Assembly (NCBI GenBank): GCA_933228765.1
Contig: OW121775.1
Span: 11,943,114 to 12,007,113, forward strand
Reading direction: 5' to 3'
DNA length: 64,000 bases
DNA from: Miltochrista miniata
Taxonomy: Eukaryota; Arthropoda; Insecta; Lepidoptera; Erebidae
A program made the position numbers and the translations under genes. The notes below the pieces were generated by a model. The model saw only the letters and a list, made by a program, of their open reading frames with translations. It made no database searches and was not told where the DNA came from. This document shows, piece after piece, positions 1-10,263 of the stretch; the first letter of the stretch is position 1, and each line of letters opens with the position of its first letter.

Positions 1-337
1 CTTTTTGACAATGTAGCCAGCCTGCAAAATATTAGTTCCGTTTCTAGACTGTTTTGTTAAGCTGAATGTTTTGGCTAATCAGTGCAAAATAAAACTAAAC
101 AACTACCCTCGATTTTTTTTAAGTAAACAACATTTTATCATTGCAAATAATGTTTTAGGAACAGCGATGTGTCATATTCATATCACAACTTCTAATTCAA
201 ATAAATCTAGTCTTAATTCAACTAGTATTATAAAATTAAATTATCGTATTGCATGATTTCTTGTGAACAGATTAAAAGTCATTTATTTTTCTCAGGCATG
301 TTTTTCGATGAGAAAAAATACAGAATAATAAACGAAC

Positions 338-468
338 CTTGGCATTTGGTGTTTGCAGCGGAGGTAGGCGTTTGTGGGTTGTTGAAGCCGGGGCTCTGTT
401 CCAATGAGAATCGACCCGAGCGAGCTTCTGATAGCGACGAGTGGGGTTCAGGGGTTCCCGGCATCATG
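338..468 (-). CDS. lgs: lgs exon, last one inside the window
   Basis: The 131-bp exon follows CCGTACAG and ends CAAG|GTTCGT. It encodes MMPGTPEPHSSLSEARSGRF, SLEQSPGFNNPQTPTSAANT and KCQ. SPGFN resembles a motif in the C-terminal half of fly legless. It ends in phase 1, so further exons lie below base 1. Confidence 0.9.
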
Positions 469-1827
469 CTGTACGGACAAACAACAGTTATAATGTACTA
501 GCGGTTCCCTAGCACGCTTTGCTGTGACTGTTTATGGTTGCATGTACCTATGAGAAATAAGTAACAAACCAAATGATTACTACGAGTGCGTTTCAAAAGT
601 CTAATTTTGAGACGTAACCGATCGAAACCTAGAGCCATCTGTTTGAATACAGGTCTCATGTCGGGCGCCAATATGACTTATCTCTCCAAATCTTGGCCTA
701 GTGTTGTCTTTTATAATTTCTTCAAGTAACCTTCAGTTCGCTTTTACTATTTCCTCAAGAAGTTATTCTCTAATTTTTGAGGGTAGCAAGATAAGCTTAC
801 TTCAGAAACATCCCTTCTGATGTAAGCTTTTCTTGGGAAGGTAGGTAACGAATTCAGATAGCAAACACCTACTTTTATTACCACCATTTTCTCAATATAA
901 ACTTAAAATAGTTCAAATGCAAAAGAGAGCATGGGTTGGACTTTTTCGGGTGGATTAACGGACTAAACCAGATTCAAGAGGGGCATGCGTTACGACTCCA
1001 GTTACTTAAAAACAAAATTCCTATTAAAAATTGATACATACCCGGCTGGAGACTTTTGATTCGAATTTGACTGAGGCGTTTGACCACCACTGTTTGAAGG
1101 AGGCCCGCTGTCTTTTAACGATGTGTTGGGTTGTTTTTGAATTGTTAGCTCTTGACCTGTCAGAACCACATACAATTTAATTTAAAAAAACATTCATTAC
1201 AAAAGTACGTATAGAATGATAGAACAAATTAGCCATAGAGTATGAAGATACATTATGTTAGCACATTTTCACCAACCACCACCAAAATGAAAACTCAAAT
1301 TACCAAAAAAGTAACACAAAACTACATGTGAACATAAAAGTGATAAATGCAGTGAAGAAAACATAATGGCCAACGGTCTGACGGTCGCATTTTAAGTTAG
1401 AGAATATTTTACAATTTTTTTTTTTTTAAAGGCACGGTGATTTGACAGACTGAAGAGCACGCTTGTTATTTCAAAAAGATTACAGTGTGAAATTGACCGT
1501 CAAACCGCTGAGAACAGGACAATGTGTGCTATGCCTTATTGATAGTTTGAATTTAAATTGTGTAACTACCCACAAACACAGATTTTTTTTAAATAAAAAA
1601 TTTAATCCTTTTATAATTTCTACAACAAAGAAAATAGTTATAAGCGTACAAAAATGCAGTTTCAATCAGAGTCGGAAGCAAATAATAGTACCACATAAGC
1701 CTGCCGTTATATTAAACAAGTTAAGTAAGAATTGATGTTCGACGAACTTTTTAATTTGACAAATAGCATTAGAAGCAAGTGATACGCCGAAATGTATTCT
1801 GTAGGCGTCCTAACAAGTGTGAGTTAC
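469..1827. other. lgs introns without recognised repeats
   Basis: Apart from the exon at 1042-1156 this is AT-rich intron sequence. I saw no ORF, terminal repeat or tail that supports another feature. Confidence 0.5.
1042..1156 (-). CDS. lgs: lgs exon with GQELTIQKQPNTSLK block
   Basis: The 115-bp exon follows CTGACAG and ends GCCGG|GTATGT, giving phase 2. It encodes GQELTIQKQPNTSLKDSGPP and SNSGGQTPQSNSNQKSPAG. The spliced text YLNQFEGQELTIQKQPNTSL resembles the C-terminal conserved block of BCL9-family proteins, which strengthens the orthology call at the 3' end of the gene. Confidence 0.9.
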
Positions 1828-1986
1828 CTTCGAACTGGTTGAGATACGATATTTGCTGCGGTGACGGCACGGGCATCAAACTCGGCTCCTTGTGAGAACC
1901 ACCCTGCTGATTCTTCTGTTGTTGGGCCGCCAAACATTGCAGAGTTCTTACAAACATTCCCTCATCTAGTTTCTCTAGTATTTCTA
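1828..1986 (-). CDS. lgs: lgs exon, start uncertain, ending ...SYLNQFEG
   Basis: The 3' border is clear (GAAG|GTAACTC). The coding frame reads EILEKLDEGMFVRTLQCLAA, QQQKNQQGGSHKEPSLMPVP, SPQQISYLNQFE. Several AG dinucleotides in correct phase (exon starting at 1986, 1983, 1974 or 1965) are possible acceptors and none has a good pyrimidine tract, so the start is a guess. The YLNQFE end joins GQELTIQ of the next exon to form a conserved BCL9-type block. Confidence 0.75.
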
Positions 1987-2731
1987 CTTTGGCCAATGTT
2001 TGATCCAATGTTTTCAATATTCGAAGAAATTTAGAGTCACCAAGTTTGTTTCGGTTTCATTGGTTTTTCGAAGTTTATTTTTATGTTATTCGTTGTTATT
2101 TCGTCACACGATGGGATTTCAAGCGTCAAGCGATTTGCGAGGGGAGGGGAAGGAAAACAAAAAATACGCATTACAACTACAGAAAAACAAAATTAAAAAC
2201 ATAATTTCAAAAAAAATACAATTTACATCAATGATGAAAAATGTCATAAAAAAATAAAAAAACAATTCGTCGTGGTTGGGAAAATGTCTAACACATAAAA
2301 ATATGAGCATGCTTTATTATAGTACTTCTATGGCTTCAGATTATGATTCAATTCTCATGCATGCGACATTTTATAACTTACCAAATACTGGGTGCCACAC
2401 AAACCCCGTACTCTTCTTTGCCCAACGTAAAAATTCCTAAACAAAATCACGCTCAGCGAGAGAGTCGAGAGGAATAATGTAGTATCTCATTTAATTCAAC
2501 ATCTCATTGGTCAAACTCAATTGAAAAATATAAAAAAGATATTAATATGGGTCCGTATTTCCACATTCGTATAATTTTAAACTTTATTTTAAGCATTAGA
2601 TGCAGATGGAGAACTGAGGTAGCCGGCATAACCTGACATGAAGTGGAAATGTGTTGGTTATGTCAACCAATGACGACTAATGCCAATGACAGCAGTTCTA
2701 AGAGTGGAGACCGTGACTTTGCAGTGCACTA

Positions 2732-3484
2732 CAGTTCGCGTCACATAACTTTGCGACTATGAAGTTCGTTCGATCGTGCCGCAATTATGCACTATTAGGC
2801 CGGCCGTACACGGACCGCGGTTGTTGACTGCTCGAGCCGTCGCTACCAACCGCTCGAGCAGTCAAGATTTTCTACTGCAGTCGAGTCATGGATTCTGCCG
2901 AGAAAGCACTGCTTTTGCTGCTTCTGCTCAAGCGGAGAGGACGGCGGCGACGCGTTTGGATTCATCCAATTTTGGAATTAAGAGAACAACATGGACAATA
3001 TTTTTTATGTAAGTGATATAGAATTTTTTTTAACCTATTTTAGGATGTCAATGTCTTCGTTTGATAAATTGAATAATATAATAAAGTCTAAAATTAAACG
3101 TGAAAACACAATTATGAGGTAGCTCAAGAATGATAAGGAGCTGTCGACTGTTCTAGCGCAGTGAACGGCTCAAGCAGTCGGTGTATGCCTCACGACCGCT
3201 CGCGAGCCGTCGACGGCACAATGGAATTTCATCATGCAGTTGACGGCTTGAAGCGGTCGCGACTGCTCGAAGTCGTGTGTACGGCTGCTAATGAATGGCT
3301 ATAGTTCACTGCGCGGCGCGGCTTCAAGCAGTCGGTCTCAACTGCTTGAAGCAGTCCGTGTACGGCCGCCCTTAGGTTTCACAGGGTAAACTACAGCGTA
3401 GCTGCGGCGGGAGGGGCGCCCCTTTCACCAATTGCGGCACGAACGAACGAACTTCATAGACTAAAAGTTATGTGGCGCGAACTG
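2732..3484. mobile_element. Tc1/mariner-type MITE (TA duplication), interrupted
   Basis: The ends are inverted copies: TA|CAGTTCGCGTCACATAAC on the left and the complement of CAGTTCGCGCCACATAAC next to TA at 3485 on the right. The similarity runs on for about 55 bases (…TATGAAGTTCGTTC…GTGCCGCAATT). No transposase is present. A second element (2798-3371) sits inside it. A relative at 9570-9935 shows the uninterrupted middle. Confidence 0.75.
2798..3371. mobile_element. PIF/Harbinger-type MITE nested in the preceding MITE
   Basis: The 574-bp element is flanked by TTA on both sides (2795-2797 and 3372-3374). Termini are GGCCGGCCGTACACGGACCG and the complement of GGGCGGCCGTACACGGACTG. A 3-bp TTA duplication with GG-starting inverted ends is the PIF/Harbinger pattern. 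The sibling MITE at 9785 carries the unoccupied target (GATAGGTTTCA). Internally it is full of repeated CTGCTCGAGC / GCAGTC motifs. Confidence 0.75.
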
Positions 3485-3489
3485 TACTT

Positions 3490-4274
3490 GTCGGGTAATT
3501 ATTGCGAGTTATGACTGCGACATAAAAAGGTCAAGAGACCGGCTGGATGGAGGTGCATAACGATCATATTATATCGTGATTTGAAAGAGATATAATATAT
3601 GTACAGCAGTGAACTGCTATGTGCAGCAGTGAACTGCTATGTGCTGATTTGATGGTTCCCGAATACGCAGAGTCTAACATTCAAGTCTTCGTGGCAAAGA
3701 TGACGCAGTCCGATTTGGTCGATACGATGCCGACATGTCCATTTTGTCTATAGCTCTCGACGATGTCAAGTCTTTAGGGAATAAAGAACGTTGAAAAAAT
3801 AAATGCGACTATGATTTGAAGAGCTAAGTTAGAAATGAGACACAATAAATGGTAGCGATGATGTTTGATTCACCGCAAAGGGAATTCCAAAAACTATTTT
3901 TGAATATCCGGGCAATTTATTCCGGGACTCGGGAGATTTATTTTTCGAGAAATTTAGAACACTATTTGTTTCTAGTAAATGTCATGCTGGTAACAGATAT
4001 AAAATTTAAGCCCAATTTCGCAATGTTGAGAAGATACGGGGTTTATGAGACACACGGTATAACGAATTAAAATAACAACGCATTCAAAATTCACAACTAC
4101 CCACAAAATGTAATCTTTGACTTCTTCATGCTTAATTTTTGATCCAACATGCAACAAAACTGCTCCATTTTGATTACCTTGACTCCCAAATATGTCGTTT
4201 ATATATTATTTTGCTTTAGAGTAACACAATTTTCAATATATTAAGAAGGTTTTATTGTAGAAATATGTACAAAC
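3490..4274. other. lgs intron, no recognised feature
   Basis: There is a short direct repeat (GCAGTGAACTGCTATGTG, twice at 3605-3642). Nothing else could be assigned. Confidence 0.4.
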
Positions 4275-4394
4275 CTGGACCGTCCTGTTTGGGCCCCTGT
4301 TTACAGTGTGCGGGGCTGTTGAGGCCACTGCTAGCGCGGGACGCTTCGGCCGACATGGGCATTTGAACTGAGCCGTGACCGGGCGATTGTGTCG
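4275..4394 (-). CDS. lgs: lgs exon, Ser/Pro-rich
   Basis: The 120-bp exon follows CCCACAG and ends CCAG|GTTTGT. Together with the incoming G it encodes ATQSPGHGSVQMPMSAEASR, ASSGLNSPAHCKQ and GPKQDGP. ATQSP finishes the conserved RSASVPIATQSP patch. The donor GTTTGT is weaker than those of the other exons. Confidence 0.88.
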
Positions 4395-4471
4395 CTGTGG
4401 GTATAAGGAAATCAACGTTACTTATGGTAATAAGTAAATTTTCGAAATTGGTACTTTTATAATTATTAGAA

Positions 4472-4682
4472 TACTAGCTGATGCCCGCAGCTTTGCCCGC
4501 GTAAAATCTGTGCCCGTTCCCGCTTCCCGTGTGAACTTATTTCCGGGATAAAAAGTAGTAGATAATGTATCTCTGTACCAAATTTCAGCCAGATCCGTTC
4601 AGCCATTTGAGCGTGAAAGAGTAACAAACATCCACACATCCACACTCACAAACTTTCGCCTTTATAAAAGTAAGATTAGAAA
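4472..4682 (-). repeat. dispersed retroposon, GCCCGCG...TTTCGCCTTTATAA family
   Basis: Begins ACTAGCTGATGCCCGCAGC and ends with a TTATAAAAGTAAGATTA edge. The middle holds TTCCCGCTTCCCGT, ATTTCAGCCAGATCCGTTC and GAGTAACAAACATCC, which recur in at least ten other places in the window. This is a very high-copy type in lepidopteran introns, probably a non-autonomous LINE-tail derivative. Orientation is arbitrary. Confidence 0.7.
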
Positions 4683-4689
4683 AAAGTAA

Positions 4690-5635
4690 GATAAGAAGTC
4701 AGATTCTTTCTGTCAGTTGTTCTTTAAAGTTATTTAGTGGAAAATGAAATCGCAACTTAATTTTCTGTGCAGGTATATTGGGGGCTACTAAAATCTTGTA
4801 GACTTGAGCGCACATTGGCGACAAGACAGTCTACAGACAGACTGCCGCTTTACTAAATCTATGGAACTGCGAAACTTGTCCGGTCCGATAATCGAGCAAG
4901 AGTCATTCTTAAGACAGTCGTGTCTCCAATGTGCGCTCAGCCTTAAACGACTTCACCAGCTCATGCTAACCAGCTAATTAAGCAAAGGCGCTGGCCCCTT
5001 ACTGGGACTACTACTTGGGAACGTCAGGCGGTGATCTCACTTCCTTCCATAAAATAAAAAGCCAGGACATAGCTGTTCTTAACGCGCTATAACGAGAAGT
5101 CGTGAGACGGTCTTACCCGACTGCCCCTATCTAACACGTTTATTGTGAAAGTTCAATCCGATTGACGTTGTCATTTTTGCTTTATTTCAAATTTTGAACA
5201 GATGATCCACCTAGTGACGTAGTTTGATGCGACAGAGTCACAGACAACAGACACAAGTCTCGCCATAAGCACCTCTGCAATCTATTTTATAGAGAGCTAA
5301 AAGCACAACCCGAGTTGCGTATCCAAACAAGATATGCAAACATATTGGAAGACGAAGATATTATTTTCTATGTCCTAAAACACACACTACTACTAATAAT
5401 ATCCTCCGCATATTATAATATTCTCAAATTCCTCGCTATAAGACTACAAATTGATCAAATGATTTTAAAGGTTGCTTGGCAAAGATTGCTGTTTGCAATA
5501 AGGCCGCCCATTGTACCTTCTTAATATTTGTAATATCCAGTTTTAAGTTTAATTTTCTTTGGTCTACAATAAAGCATATTATTATTATTACAAATTTTAT
5601 ACCTATTTAAATATTAAGATTTCTATTTTACTTAC
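4690..5635. other. lgs intron, no recognised feature
   Basis: AT-rich sequence. I saw only chance ORFs and no terminal repeats. Confidence 0.4.
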
Positions 5636-5734
5636 CTATAGGTACTGAGGCAGAACGGTGAAGAGGCGAGGCACCATACGGCGGTGGCGGTAAGCATCCC
5701 CCACGCTCTGAGCAAGGGGACTTAACTTGTGTAC
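5636..5734 (-). CDS. lgs: lgs exon with PPPPYG...RSASVPI block
   Basis: The 99-bp exon follows ATTTCAG and ends ATAG|GTAAGT. It encodes TQVKSPCSERGGCLPPPPYG and ASPLHRSASVPI. The PPPPY-RSASVPIATQSP block, completed in the next exon, is a recognisable conserved patch of legless. RSASVP looks like a basophilic-kinase / 14-3-3-type site; this is inference only. Confidence 0.93.
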   Translation of the reverse strand, partial: VHKLSPLAQSVGDAYRHRRMVPRLFTVLPQYL

Positions 5735-5829
5735 CTGAAATATTGGAAACAGATTAGTACGGCTCTTTCGACATCGTTTAGTGTTAAAATTGAATTTGTT
5801 GTTTGGACCAGGTTGAAGGTTTTACATAC

Positions 5830-5897
5830 ATATAGACACGCCTTTATCCCCGAAGGGGTAGGCAGAGGCATAGTATACGCCCACATTTCACATTATA
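5830..5897 (-). repeat. fragment of RTE-tailed SINE
   Basis: Complement of the tail TGCCTACCCCTTCGGGGATA AAGGCGTG..TATG that also closes the SINE at 38256-38617. Confidence 0.65.
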
Positions 5898-6090
5898 GTA
5901 AATTAAAAATTATTATTACTAAAAAAATTGACTTTTATTTAAAGGTTATTATGAGGCAACCTTAAGAGATAGCTTTTCTCAATAAGTTTATGCAGTACCT
6001 GTATAAAGTGCTTTTAGTTTCCGAGATCATTGCGTTCAAACGATAGGACTCTAAAGCTTTATAATATTAGTAAGATTATTATTTACTTAC

Positions 6091-6232
6091 CTAATTCATT
6101 ATCCATAGATTTAGGGTCGTCGAAAAACTGATGATGGAGCTTTTGCCAATCGATATCGGCAGCGGGGCTTTTGGGGCTCCGTAACGGTTTGTGGACTCCT
6201 GGGCCCAACCCACCGGGGTCTCCTGGACCCAT
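6091..6232 (-). CDS. lgs: lgs exon with conserved DWQKLHHQFFDDP block
   Basis: The 142-bp exon follows CTGTACAG and ends TTAG|GTAAGT. It encodes MGPGDPGGLGPGVHKPLRSP then KSPAADIDWQKLHHQFFDDP and KSMDNEL. The W.K..HQFF motif is shared with fly legless (WSKIQHQFFEE as I know it) and supports orthology outside HD1 and HD2. No binding partner is assigned to it here. Phase 1 at its end. Confidence 0.93.
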
Positions 6233-6603
6233 CTGTACAGATATATTAATATGAGTTATTTTTTAAATATTTTTACATGAAATAGTTTTGAAAATCTTTG
6301 TAGATGAAAAATCTTAAATGTGAAGTAAATGTGACTGGGCATGTTCGCAAAAATCTAGTAGAAAAGATTAATGTTCTTTTTTTTTTCAATTATGACATAA
6401 TTATACATGCACACATTCATCATCTTCCATGAAGCTAGTTTAAGCTGTTAATTTATCAAAATACACAGAAAACAATTAATCTATACAATTTTGTCACGAT
6501 CATTATTTTTTAACGCCTCTAATTAGAATACTACAAAGTTTCTTACGTACTAACTACAGTTTCTCGTGTACTAACTACAAACTTTAAAAACCATCGTACT
6601 CAC

Positions 6604-6725
6604 ATTTCTTCCACGCCCATAATCATCACACATAGGACCGTTGACTGACATTCCGTGGTGATCCGGACCGCAGTCTCCGTGTGGTACCATCCCTCCCATC
6701 ATACTGCCGTCCATCATTATACCAC
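6604..6725 (-). CDS. lgs: lgs exon, Met/Gly/His-rich
   Basis: The 122-bp exon follows TTTTGCAG and ends AAT|GTGAGT. It encodes GIMMDGSMMGGMVPHGDCGP and DHHGMSVNGPMCDDYGRGRN. It starts with two bases completing a Gly codon and ends in phase 0. Confidence 0.88.
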
Positions 6726-6884
6726 CTGCAAAACACACACAGTTGAGCCACAAGAAATTTTTACAAACCTAAATACTTAGCTGTTTTTTTTTGTAAATTT
6801 CAAGGGGACTAAATTTTATTTTATTTTATACACATTATAATGTAACAACAAAATAGCATAAATTTTAAATATGGAAAAAGAATT

Positions 6885-6957
6885 GGTTTCGAGCAGGATT
6901 CGAACCTGCATCTTCTCGCATTCCGTGCAAGATGCTTAACCACTTACCCACCGAAAC
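6885..6957 (-). tRNA. tRNA-like sequence, probably a pseudogene or SINE head
   Basis: Read on the minus strand the 73 bases fold as a cloverleaf. The acceptor stem is GTTTCGG/TCGAAAC (7 pairs with one G-T). The T arm GCAGG-TTCGAAT-CCTGC is perfect with a good B box (GGTTCGAATCC). The anticodon stem is CTTGC/GCGAG. The loop ACGGAAT would give anticodon GGA (Ser) but lacks U33, and there is no long variable arm as serine tRNAs need. It lies in an lgs intron. A working gene is therefore doubtful. Confidence 0.5.
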
Positions 6958-7372
6958 CTACTCGGAACCAACCAAATTTTTTACCTAATATAGGTACGTC
7001 TTGGGGCGACGTCTATATGATCAGTTAGCATACTAATTGCTTTTCAAAAATAATCTTAAAATAGCATAATGCGATTGGTTTGATATGAAACTTCGATAAA
7101 TAACGATAAATTTATGAACGCCGACTGTACGCACAAAAAAGTGTAACGTTCCGCTAAAGCCACGCGTGCAAGTCAGAGCGTGAAACAAGCGTAAGAGGCG
7201 ATCGGCCTAATCGTTCGGCTTGTAACGTATCTATCTGTCTCCCACTCGGGATGTTTATGACATTATCACGTAAAAGTATCGTCGGTAAGCCGACTTTACA
7301 GACAATCCCTTCGTATGAAAATTACAAAATCTATGAATAAAACCTTATCATTCAAATTACGTTAAGACTTAC

Positions 7373-7481
7373 CGTTCATAGCATTAATGTTAGGCCCCGG
7401 CATCATTCTAGGTCCCATATGTGGTCCGCCCATCATGCACGGTTTTGGCCCTCCCATTCCTCCCATAGGGTTTGGCATTCG
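7373..7481 (-). CDS. lgs: lgs exon, Met/Gly/Pro-rich
   Basis: The 109-bp exon follows CTTTTTCAG and ends AACG|GTAAGT. It encodes RMPNPMGGMGGPKPCMMGGP and HMGPRMMPGPNINAMN. It continues the disordered linker after HD2 and ends in phase 1. Confidence 0.88.
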
Positions 7482-7554
7482 CTGAAAAAGATGACATTTA
7501 TTAATAAAAAGAACTTTTAATGAAAATAAATAAAGCTAAAAGAAATTAACTTAC

Positions 7555-8177
7555 TCCCATAGGTCCACCACAACCTCTTCCCATATGCATATCTGTACAC
7601 ATTCCAGTTTTCATATCAGGCCCACCGCAAGGACCTCTTATACCTTTCATACCACAAGGTCCCATAGGACCCATCGGTCCATTAGGCCCTAAACCTCCCA
7701 TCATTGGCCCATTAGGACCCATCATTCCATTTGGTCCCATAGAACCGTGCCCGCCCATTCCCATCCCACCTGGCCCACCCATACCGCCCATCGGACCTCC
7801 CATAGGACCGTTCGGGCCCATCGGACCACCTGGGCCCATAGGACCACCCATAGGTCCATTAGGCCCCATTGGTCCGGACATAGTGCAGCTAGGTCCTGAA
7901 TTCATACTGTTAGACATTGACACCATTGGGCCGTTAGATCCCATAGGGCCATTTGGACCCATGGACATGGGTGGGTAAGGTCCCATGTTCATGTTAGCAC
8001 TGGAGTTAGGAGGGTTGATATCATTTGGGGGTTGGGAACCGTCTCCAGGGCCTTGGTTAGGGTTATTTCCACCACTTTCTGGGAATAACATTTGTTGCAT
8101 TTTTCTTATAGTGGCCAGTTGTTCCTCTCTATGTGCGCGCTGTTGTGGGGTTAAATTTTCATCGGGAATTTTGACAC
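7555..8177 (-). CDS. lgs: lgs exon encoding HD2 (Armadillo/beta-catenin-binding helix) and a GPMG-rich tract
   Basis: At 623 bp this is the largest exon; it follows TTTTGCAG and ends GGA|GTAAGT. Residues 2-33 are HD2: VKIPDENLTPQQRAHREEQL then ATIRKMQQMLFPES. In BCL9 this is an alpha-helix that packs on the first armadillo repeat of beta-catenin; the hydrophobic positions (L, I, M, M, L, F) are kept. The remaining roughly 170 residues are almost wholly G/P/M/N in imperfect GPMGP and GPNGPMG repeats, ending GMCTDMHMGRGCGGPMG. A shadow frame opens on the other strand and is not a gene. Confidence 0.96.
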
Positions 8178-8509
8178 CTGCAAAAACACAATGGCTATAG
8201 AATTCATTCAATATTTCTGATGGGAATAATGTCTTTAAATTTGTATCTTAGAGTGAAGTTAGTGTTGACTTTAAGGTCACTCCACAGACCATCAATAGTT
8301 ACTGGTCCAACCCGGGATTCGAACAAAAGATCTCGTCCATTACCTGCCTTCTTGTATTCCGTGCGTGGTTACACGCGTAGCTCTCAAACGGCTTGGGAAC
8401 TTGATTTATCGTTCAAGTCAATTAGCAGAACGGTATCAGGGGATCATTAATTTAATGTTGTGTTTACAAAAAACAGTCAATGTACAGTTTTAAATAACTT
8501 TACCACTAC

Positions 8510-8648
8510 CTTTAGGTCCGCTCTGGCAATCTGAGTCAGCGGAGGCCTGACTCGAAGGTGTGTCCTGAGGAGCTGAGCCCGCTTCGGAACACGCGGGCAG
8601 CGAGCCCGGGCCGTTTGGCATGCCATTCGACATTACAGAGGGGGTTTT
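8510..8648 (-). CDS. lgs: lgs exon, Ser/Pro-rich segment before HD2
   Basis: The 139-bp exon lies between CTTCCAG and AAAG|GTAGTG. It encodes KTPSVMSNGMPNGPGSLPAC, SEAGSAPQDTPSSQASADSD and CQSGPK. The DTPSSQASADSD stretch recalls the S/T/P segment that precedes HD2 in BCL9 proteins. Phase 1 at its end combines with GT of 8177 to make glycine. Confidence 0.9.
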
Positions 8649-8696
8649 CTGGAAGGAAATGTGTGTTTTGTTAAACTAATGTGCGTCTTTTTTGAA

Positions 8697-8815
8697 ATAT
8701 TAAGATTAGAGTGTAGAGTAGTAGCGGCGTTTCTAACTTCAAAATGTCATCAAACTGTCAAAATCAGTGAAATCAAGTTAAGGTTTGACATTTTGAGGTT
8801 AGAAACCGCCGCGGT
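8697..8815. repeat. short palindromic MITE-like repeat
   Basis: Arms GCGGCGTTTCTAACTTC…AAATGTCA and TGACATTTTGAGGTTAGAAA…CCGC are inverted copies around a short centre. No target duplication was certain. Confidence 0.5.
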
Positions 8816-9151
8816 AAACCGTAAGTGCGGCCTCAGGCTAAGGAGACCCAATAACTGCAAAAAATTATGTTTGTTGTATATAGCCCCCCTTAAATATTAC
8901 TTTAGTTAATATTCGTTGTTATAGCGGCATCTATTAAAATTTCAGCTTTCTAACTGTTACGGATCCTGAGTGACAGACAGACGGACTGTGAAGTCTCTGG
9001 AATAGGGTTCCGTTTATGCCCTGTAGGTACAGAAACCTAAAATATCGGTTGACACACCCCAACTTCACATTTGGGCACTGCCTAAGAAAGGGTTTGAAAT
9101 GGGATAGCTAAATTTCAAACTGAAGGATCCGCGGTTGACCTCTAGCTAGTC

Positions 9152-9358
9152 TATACTAATATTATAAAGAGGAAAGATTTGTTTTTTTGTTTGTTTGTAA
9201 GTAACGAATAGGCTCCGGAACTACTGGACCGATTTGAAAAATTCTTTCACTGTTGGAAAGCTACACTCTTAGCGGTGAACATAGGCTATATTTTATTCCC
9301 GTATTCCCACGGGAACGGGAACTACGCGGGTGAAACCGCGTGACGTCAGCTAGTCATT
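9152..9358. repeat. dispersed retroposon, GGAACGGGAACTACGCGGG variant
   Basis: Starts CTAATATTATAAAGAGGAAA and ends GACGTCAGCTAGTC. It is a sequence variant of the 4472 family (GGACCGATTTGAAAAATTCT in place of CCGTTCAGCC). A matching inverted copy is at 18083-18260. Confidence 0.65.
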
Positions 9359-9569
9359 TATAAAATGTAAATACAAATTATGAGAACTAATCACAACTAA
9401 CACTTATGTAAGGGTTTGCCTACTGTCATCAATCAAATCAGCCTATAGCAGTCCACTGCTGAACGTAGACCTCTTCCAAACTGCGCCACAACACACGGTC
9501 CTGCGCCTTCCGCATCCCGTCACTCCCCGCGACTTTCTTCAGGTCGTCGTACCCCACTTTACCAACGTA

Positions 9570-9935
9570 CAGTTCGCGCCAAATAAGTCTTTTTTTTTTT
9601 GACATTCTCACACAATATCATCTAGCCCAAACTAAGCTATAAGCTTGTGCTATGGGATCTAGACAACTGACATACATACTTATATATTTCTAAATACATA
9701 CATATTATACATAGAAAACACCCAACCGACTACGCCACAGAGGCAGTCACTGAAATTCGTTCGTTCGCGCCGCAATTTTGCAATGATAGGTTTCAGAGGG
9801 AGAATTACTGCTGAAACGGGAGAGGCACCCCTCCTGCCTCAGCTGCGCAGTAGTTTCTCCAGTGAAACCTATTATTGCACAATTGTGGCGCGAGCGTACG
9901 AACTTTATAGACGCAAAGTTATTTGGCGCACGTTG
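9570..9935. mobile_element. Tc1/mariner-type MITE, relative of 2732-3484
   Basis: TA flanks it at 9568-9569 and 9936-9937. The left end is CAGTTCGCGCCAAATAAG and the right end is the complement of CAACGTGCGCCAAATAAC. Its centre (AATGATAGGTTTCAGAGGG…CCTCAGCTGCGCAG…GAAACCTATTATTGC) is itself an inverted repeat. A fragment of the tRNA-SINE body interrupts it near the left end (about 9590-9750). Confidence 0.65.
9590..9750 (-). repeat. tRNA-derived SINE fragment
   Basis: Ends on the + strand with GACTACGCCACAGAGGCAGT, the complement of the tRNA-like head seen at 62650-62725, and contains the ATACATATTATACATAGAAA body text of that SINE. It is preceded by a T-run. Confidence 0.55.
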
Positions 9936-9988
9936 TACGTATTACCTACTGATATAAGGTTATAGTATAGAAATAATAAATCACTTAC

Positions 9989-10263
9989 GGTGTCCCAGGG
10001 TATTTCACCATCAGCACCGAGGCCGTCCATGACACCACAGGACGGGGTGCCCCCTGGAAACCCCTCCATCGGACCCATCCCCGGCCCCATCTGACCCATG
10101 GGATTAGGACCACCTTTCATCATCATCATTTGATTAGGCCCACCCATCCGGTTAGGCCCCATCATGTTAGGACCCATCATATTTGGTCCCATGCCACCGT
10201 GGCCCATTGGACCCATGTTGGGGCCCATTGGACTGCCCATCATATGTCCCATTTGGTTGGGTC
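9989..10263 (-). CDS. lgs: lgs exon, Met/Gly/Pro/Asn-rich linker
   Basis: The 275-bp exon follows TTTTAG and ends GACACC|GTAAGT. It encodes a low-complexity run beginning GPNQMGHMMGSPMGPN and ending MEGFPGGTPSCGVMDG, LGADGEIPWDT. Such M/G/P/N linkers are typical of legless and are probably disordered. The last two lines are normal-complexity protein and preserve the frame into the next exon. Confidence 0.9.

Noticed and set aside
2776..3012. 78-codon frame at the start of the nested MITE
   Set aside because: It crosses from one MITE into the inverted end of another and has no protein-like conservation.
7985..8200. Plus-strand frame opposite the HD2 exon
   Set aside because: Shadow of the minus-strand lgs exon; no independent evidence.
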